Assembly (NCBI RefSeq): GCF_005860805.1
Contig: NZ_VCEJ01000008.1
Coordinates: 372,001 to 436,000, forward strand
DNA length: 64,000 bases
DNA from: Dyadobacter luticola
Lineage (GTDB): Bacteria; Bacteroidota; Bacteroidia; Cytophagales; Spirosomataceae
Direction: 5' to 3'
Below, in pieces: positions 60,986 through 64,000 of the stretch. Both the position numbers and the translations under genes were made by a program. The notes below the pieces were generated by a model. That model did not search any database. It worked only from the letters and a program-made list of their open reading frames with translations, and was not told where the DNA came from. Each line of letters begins with the position of its first letter. The stretch's first letter is position 1.

Positions 60986-60991
60986 TTTTCC

Positions 60992-60999
60992 TATATTTG
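60992..60999 (+). promoter_or_regulatory. candidate -7 element of the exbB-exbD operon
   Basis: TATATTTG matches TAnnTTTG in the plus orientation, 107 bp upstream of the ExbB start, in a region otherwise without features. Confidence 0.42.
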
Positions 61000-61105
61000 C
61001 CCTTTAAACAATATGAGGGTATATGCTCCGTTTAAGTTCAAAGTTGCCTGATACCCGATTTACCTCAATTTCACTAGCTTAACCATTCACTTTTTTATCT
61101 CGTAT

Positions 61106-61786
61106 ATGATGCTTCTGCAAGCACTTACCGACTCTACTGTGGCAGCGCCCGTCGCTGACCAGGGGCTTTCTGTTATAGATCTTCTGGCAAAAGGGGGCTG
61201 GGTCATGTTGCCGCTCGGACTTTTATTTCTGGCAACGCTTTTTTTGATTATCGAGCGGTTTTTAGGCATTAATGCGAATGGAAAGATTGATCCGCAGGTA
61301 GTAGACAATGTGAAAGATTTTATTCAGCAAGGTAACCTGAAATCAGCTGAATCACTTTGCCGCAACCAGCGTAATGCTGCCGGACGGATTCTCGAACGCG
61401 CGATCGGTCGCATCGGATATCCGATCAAAGACATTGAAACAACGATTGAAAACGCCAGCCAGATCGAAATCCAGCGTATGGAGGGTAATTTGCCTTACCT
61501 CGGTGTTATTGCAGGTATTGCGCCGATGCTCGGGTTTGTTGGTACGATTTCGGGTATCATCCGTATTTTCTACGACATTTCTATTTCTAATGACTTCAAT
61601 ATCAGTACCATCGCAGGTGGTATGTACGAAAAAATGATCACTTCCGGCTCCGGTCTGATCATTGGTCTGATCGCCTACGCGGGTTATCACTTGCTGAACA
61701 TGAAAATTGACGGGTTTGCACTCAGGCTGCAAATGGCCGCATCGGATTTTCTGGATGTGTTACAAAAGCCGGTAGCTGCTAAGTAA
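61106..61786 (+). CDS. exbB: MotA/TolQ/ExbB proton channel family protein
   Basis: Inner-membrane channel subunit that energises TonB-type transport or, as TolQ, envelope constriction. The 226 residues include TM1 (GGWVMLPLGLLFLATLFLIIERFLG, about 29-53), a cytosolic domain with NGNLPYLGVIAGIAPMLGFVGTISGIIRIF (TM2, typical APxLGLLGTVxGM pattern) and TM3 (IIGLIAYAGYHLL). The gene precedes exbD by 12 bp. ExbB and TolQ cannot be separated by eye; the multiple TonB receptors here fit ExbB. Confidence 0.92.
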   Translation: MMLLQALTDSTVAAPVADQGLSVIDLLAKGGWVMLPLGLLFLATLFLIIERFLGINANGKIDPQVVDNVKDFIQQGNLKSAESLCRNQRNAAGRILERAIGRIGYPIKDIETTIENASQIEIQRMEGNLPYLGVIAGIAPMLGFVGTISGIIRIFYDISISNDFNISTIAGGMYEKMITSGSGLIIGLIAYAGYHLLNMKIDGFALRLQMAASDFLDVLQKPVAAK

Positions 61787-61797
61787 AAAATAGAAAT

Positions 61798-62190
61798 ATG
61801 AAAATACGTCGCAAGAGCAGGTTTGCCCCGGAGGTGTTTACGCATTCTCTGAACGATATTATGTTTTTCCTGCTGCTGTTCTTTTTGATCATTTCCACGA
61901 TGTCCAATCCGAACGTGATCAAGCTGATGTTACCTAAGGCATCGGCCACGCAGCAGATGTACAAGAAACAAATCACATTATCAGTGGATGAAAATAAAGG
62001 CTATTTTATTGACAAAGAGCCGATTCCATTTGATCGACTGGAAGCTGAGCTGCAAAGTATCTTTGCCAATGTGGAGGAAAAAACGATTGTGCTGAGAGTG
62101 GATAAAAACCTGGCTGTTCAGGACCTCGTGGATGTTCTGGAACTTGGTGCCAAAAATGATATTAAAATGGTGATGGCTACTGCCAAATAA
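61798..62190 (+). CDS. exbD: ExbD/TolR family biopolymer transport protein
   Basis: A 130-residue partner of ExbB with a short basic N terminus (KIRRKSRFAPEVFTHSLNDIMFF), a single transmembrane helix carrying the essential Asp (NDIMFFLLLFFLIISTM, about Asp20) and a periplasmic domain (ITLSVDENKGYFID; LRVDKNLAVQDLVDVLE). It ends the operon at a strong terminator. Confidence 0.94.
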   Translation: MKIRRKSRFAPEVFTHSLNDIMFFLLLFFLIISTMSNPNVIKLMLPKASATQQMYKKQITLSVDENKGYFIDKEPIPFDRLEAELQSIFANVEEKTIVLRVDKNLAVQDLVDVLELGAKNDIKMVMATAK

Positions 62191-62203
62191 TCCGGATAAG
62201 CCC

Positions 62204-62248
62204 AAAAAACTCGGCCCTGAAAACGCAATTTTCAGGGCCGAGTTTTTT
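62204..62248. terminator. bidirectional intrinsic terminator, perfect 20-bp stem
   Basis: Perfect 20-bp inverted repeat (62204-62223 with 62229-62248, core CTCGGCCCTG/CAGGGCCGAG), 5-nt loop CGCAA, A6 and T6 at the ends. It separates exbD from the convergent oxidoreductase gene and serves both. Confidence 0.93.
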
Positions 62249-62256
62249 GTTAAATG

Positions 62257-63282
62257 CTATCGCTGGGCGCTTTGATAAATCTTTTCGACAATCGCCTGCA
62301 AAACCGCACCTTGCTCGGCATTGCAAATGTTGCTCGGTTTCCCGGCGCAGGTGTCCAGAAATGCGGTGGTATTTTTTAATTGAATGTCTGTTTGTTCCAA
62401 ATGTGGAAATTCCATGTCAGTCAGCTCGCCCGCGAATTCGGTATAAAGTGTAAAAGGGTTCAATAACGCACCTGCCTTACTCCCGAAAACTTCCAGATTT
62501 ACATTCTTCTGCAATTTGGTATTCAAAGCAAAAGACGCGGAAAGTGAAATGCTGCTGTTGTTAGGGAATGATAAATGTGCGAAGCAGCCGTCTTCAACTT
62601 CAAATGTTTCAGGATTCCAGTCGCCCATCAAACCTTTGCCACCTGCTTTTCCAATCAGATCATACGTGTTTGCCACAATGCGGTCGGGCATTTGATAATC
62701 CAGCATACCGAGCGCCAGGTCAAGCACATGCACGCCCAAATCAATCAGCGCGCCGCCGCCCTGGATGGTTTTATTGGTAAAATTGCCCCAGCCCGGAATA
62801 CCTCTCCGTCGAAGGAAATTGGCTTTGATATGATAAACTTTGCCCAGCTCTCCATTTTCCAGGCATTTTTTCAGCAAGCTGTATTCTTCGGTTTGTCTCA
62901 GCTGAAAATTATAAGCCAGTACTTTTTCCTTGTTTTTTGCCAGCTCAGCCATGTCTGCCGCCTCCGCAGCATTCATAGCGGGCGGTTTTTCACAAAAAAC
63001 ATGACAATCATGTTGCAGTGCCTGAATGGTAAAGGGATAATGCAGATTGTTTGCTGTGCAGTTGACAATAATATCCGGCTTGCTTTCGCTTTCGTACATT
63101 TCAAGTGGATTGTCATAAGCAAAAGGAACACCGTGTTTGTCGGCCAATGTTCTGGCTTTCTGCTTATCGCGGCTGCATATCGCGATTACTTCAACCTGGT
63201 CGGGGAGGGCTTTGAGTGCCGGAATGTGGTTGTCATCGGCAATGTGGCCGCCGCCAATGATGGCGGCTTTTAGGATTGGCAT
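62257..63282 (-). CDS. Gfo/Idh/MocA family oxidoreductase
   Basis: NAD(P)-dependent sugar or inositol dehydrogenase-like enzyme. The start at 63282 (MPILKAAIIGGGHIADDNHIPAL) places the Rossmann GGGHIA motif at the N terminus; an upstream start would add 15 residues. CEKPPAMNAAEAADM (about 94) has the catalytic Lys of the EKP motif, and the C-terminal domain shows GGGALIDLGVHVLDLAL (His of the active site). 341 residues. Substrate unknown. It is convergent with exbD. Confidence 0.9.
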   Translation of the reverse strand: MPILKAAIIGGGHIADDNHIPALKALPDQVEVIAICSRDKQKARTLADKHGVPFAYDNPLEMYESESKPDIIVNCTANNLHYPFTIQALQHDCHVFCEKPPAMNAAEAADMAELAKNKEKVLAYNFQLRQTEEYSLLKKCLENGELGKVYHIKANFLRRRGIPGWGNFTNKTIQGGGALIDLGVHVLDLALGMLDYQMPDRIVANTYDLIGKAGGKGLMGDWNPETFEVEDGCFAHLSFPNNSSISLSASFALNTKLQKNVNLEVFGSKAGALLNPFTLYTEFAGELTDMEFPHLEQTDIQLKNTTAFLDTCAGKPSNICNAEQGAVLQAIVEKIYQSAQR

Positions 63283-63349
63283 TTTAGATAGCGGATAATG
63301 TTGGTTACTTGCTAAAATAAGGAACATTATCCAAATGGCATGCTCAATT

Positions 63350-64000
63350 TTAATCTGGTTTGACAGCAGGTCTACCTTGTCTCAAGGCCATTCCGCTTTT
63401 TTTCTGAAATTTATATGAGTAGGCAGGCATGGTTACGCCATAGTTGACATATCGGTAGTTCGCCGAATAGGTTGCTTGCTTGGTGCTATCCGATTTTGTA
63501 GCAGATGACTGATCTCGATTACTACCTGAAAAGTCAATGAATTTATTAAAGTACATACCTAGATCCGTCATTGTCGGCAGCAACGATGGTTTTTCAACTT
63601 CCAGAAACAATCCTTGTCTCGTTTTCAATTTTCCCTTCTCCAAATCAAATTTTATTTCGATCATCTGGCTCATTGCCAGAGGTTTGCCATTTTGAACACC
63701 AGGCTCCCACTTCGGCATGTTCTTTACCAGTCTGATGGATTCGTAGTCAATGCCAAAACCGACTCCTTTCATGATTACCACATCGCCAATTTCACCTTTT
63801 TCACTTACTGTAAATTTCAGAATCGTAATACCCCCCACATTGGCCGTCGCCGCCAGCTCCGGATATTTCAGATTTTGATCCAGATAAGCCGCCAGTGCCT
63901 CACTTCCGCCAGGAAATTGCGGCTGCTGCTCAACTACTGTGAAAGGATTTTTTACGGATTCAGGCAGTTGTCCGGCCTTATAATTTTCAAATTTTTCGGA
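63350..64000 (-). CDS. TonB C-terminal-domain protein, 5' part beyond the window
   Basis: The frame is open to the window edge, so the N-terminal part (possibly membrane anchor or BlaR-type peptidase) is missing. The visible 216 residues contain a TonB_C domain: VVEQQPQFPGGSEALAAYL (about 22-40) and the NVGGITILKFTVSEKGEIGD segment (short words VGGITILKFTV, MPKWEPGVQNGKPL). It then has an unusual 90-residue Ser/Thr/Lys-rich tail (about 125-216) with YSYKFQKKSG near the end. It is probably an energy transducer or TonB_C-fused protein; the tail is not part of standard TonB. Confidence 0.85.
   Translation of the reverse strand, partial: SEKFENYKAGQLPESVKNPFTVVEQQPQFPGGSEALAAYLDQNLKYPELAATANVGGITILKFTVSEKGEIGDVVIMKGVGFGIDYESIRLVKNMPKWEPGVQNGKPLAMSQMIEIKFDLEKGKLKTRQGLFLEVEKPSLLPTMTDLGMYFNKFIDFSGSNRDQSSATKSDSTKQATYSANYRYVNYGVTMPAYSYKFQKKSGMALRQGRPAVKPD

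Noticed and set aside
62575-63273. 232-residue plus-strand ORF opposite the Gfo/Idh/MocA gene
   Set aside because: The minus-strand oxidoreductase has clear motifs; the plus-strand frame has none.

Overview
The window is chromosomal DNA from a Bacteroidota bacterium, most likely a Cytophagales member close to Dyadobacter/Spirosomataceae (inferred from gene families and layout; no 16S is present). Support: TonB-dependent receptors with CarboxypepD_reg N-termini, a LytS/LytTR two-component pair, DUF6787 and Dabb proteins, GH33/GH43 secreted enzymes, few clear Shine-Dalgarno sites, and several matches to the Bacteroidota -7 promoter element TAnnTTTG. Coding density is high. I see no prophage, insertion sequence or CRISPR array.

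Layout. 0-6.3 kb: 5'-truncated kup, small hypotheticals, a sialidase and a GH43-like enzyme. 6.4-6.6 kb: tRNA-Pro(GGG) with its terminator. 6.6-13.3 kb: a TetR-TolC-MFP-RND efflux operon on the minus strand. 13.6-20.2 kb: arginine decarboxylase, a tiny lipoprotein, then a minus-strand run of a TPP-riboswitch-controlled TonB receptor, hemE and a gmhB-like phosphatase, and a ParE toxin-antitoxin pair. 20.2-28.9 kb: ornithine aminotransferase and an S41 peptidase, then GH3, SbcC and a polytopic membrane protein. 29.1-32.3 kb: four overlapping genes for a 3-amino-deoxysugar (FdtA-like isomerase, DegT aminotransferase, polyprenyl-phosphate GT2, methyltransferase).

34-41 kb (minus strand) holds the most unusual locus: fatty acyl-AMP ligase, acyl carrier protein, cytochrome P450, MBOAT O-acyltransferase, SGNH/DltD-like membrane-anchored protein and a sodium:solute symporter. 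Its logic parallels dltA-C-B-D (activate, load on carrier, transfer across the membrane by MBOAT plus SGNH partner), but with a fatty acid and an oxidative tailoring step. Next to it, 41.52-41.65 kb holds three perfect DnaA boxes, two of them inside a large near-perfect palindrome: a candidate replication origin or DnaA-titration site.

41.6-64 kb: Dabb protein, PhoR-like kinase, glutamate dehydrogenase, LytS/LytTR pair divergent from an outer-membrane receptor, typA, a DUF4160/DUF2442 pair, M28 peptidase with a TraB/GumN protein, a lone nuoN, an alkaline-phosphatase-superfamily enzyme, ffh, ExbB/ExbD, a Gfo/Idh/MocA oxidoreductase and the 3' part of a TonB C-terminal-domain protein. Convergent gene pairs are often separated by strong hairpin terminators. 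Two intergenic regions carry short repeats with a 10-nt period.
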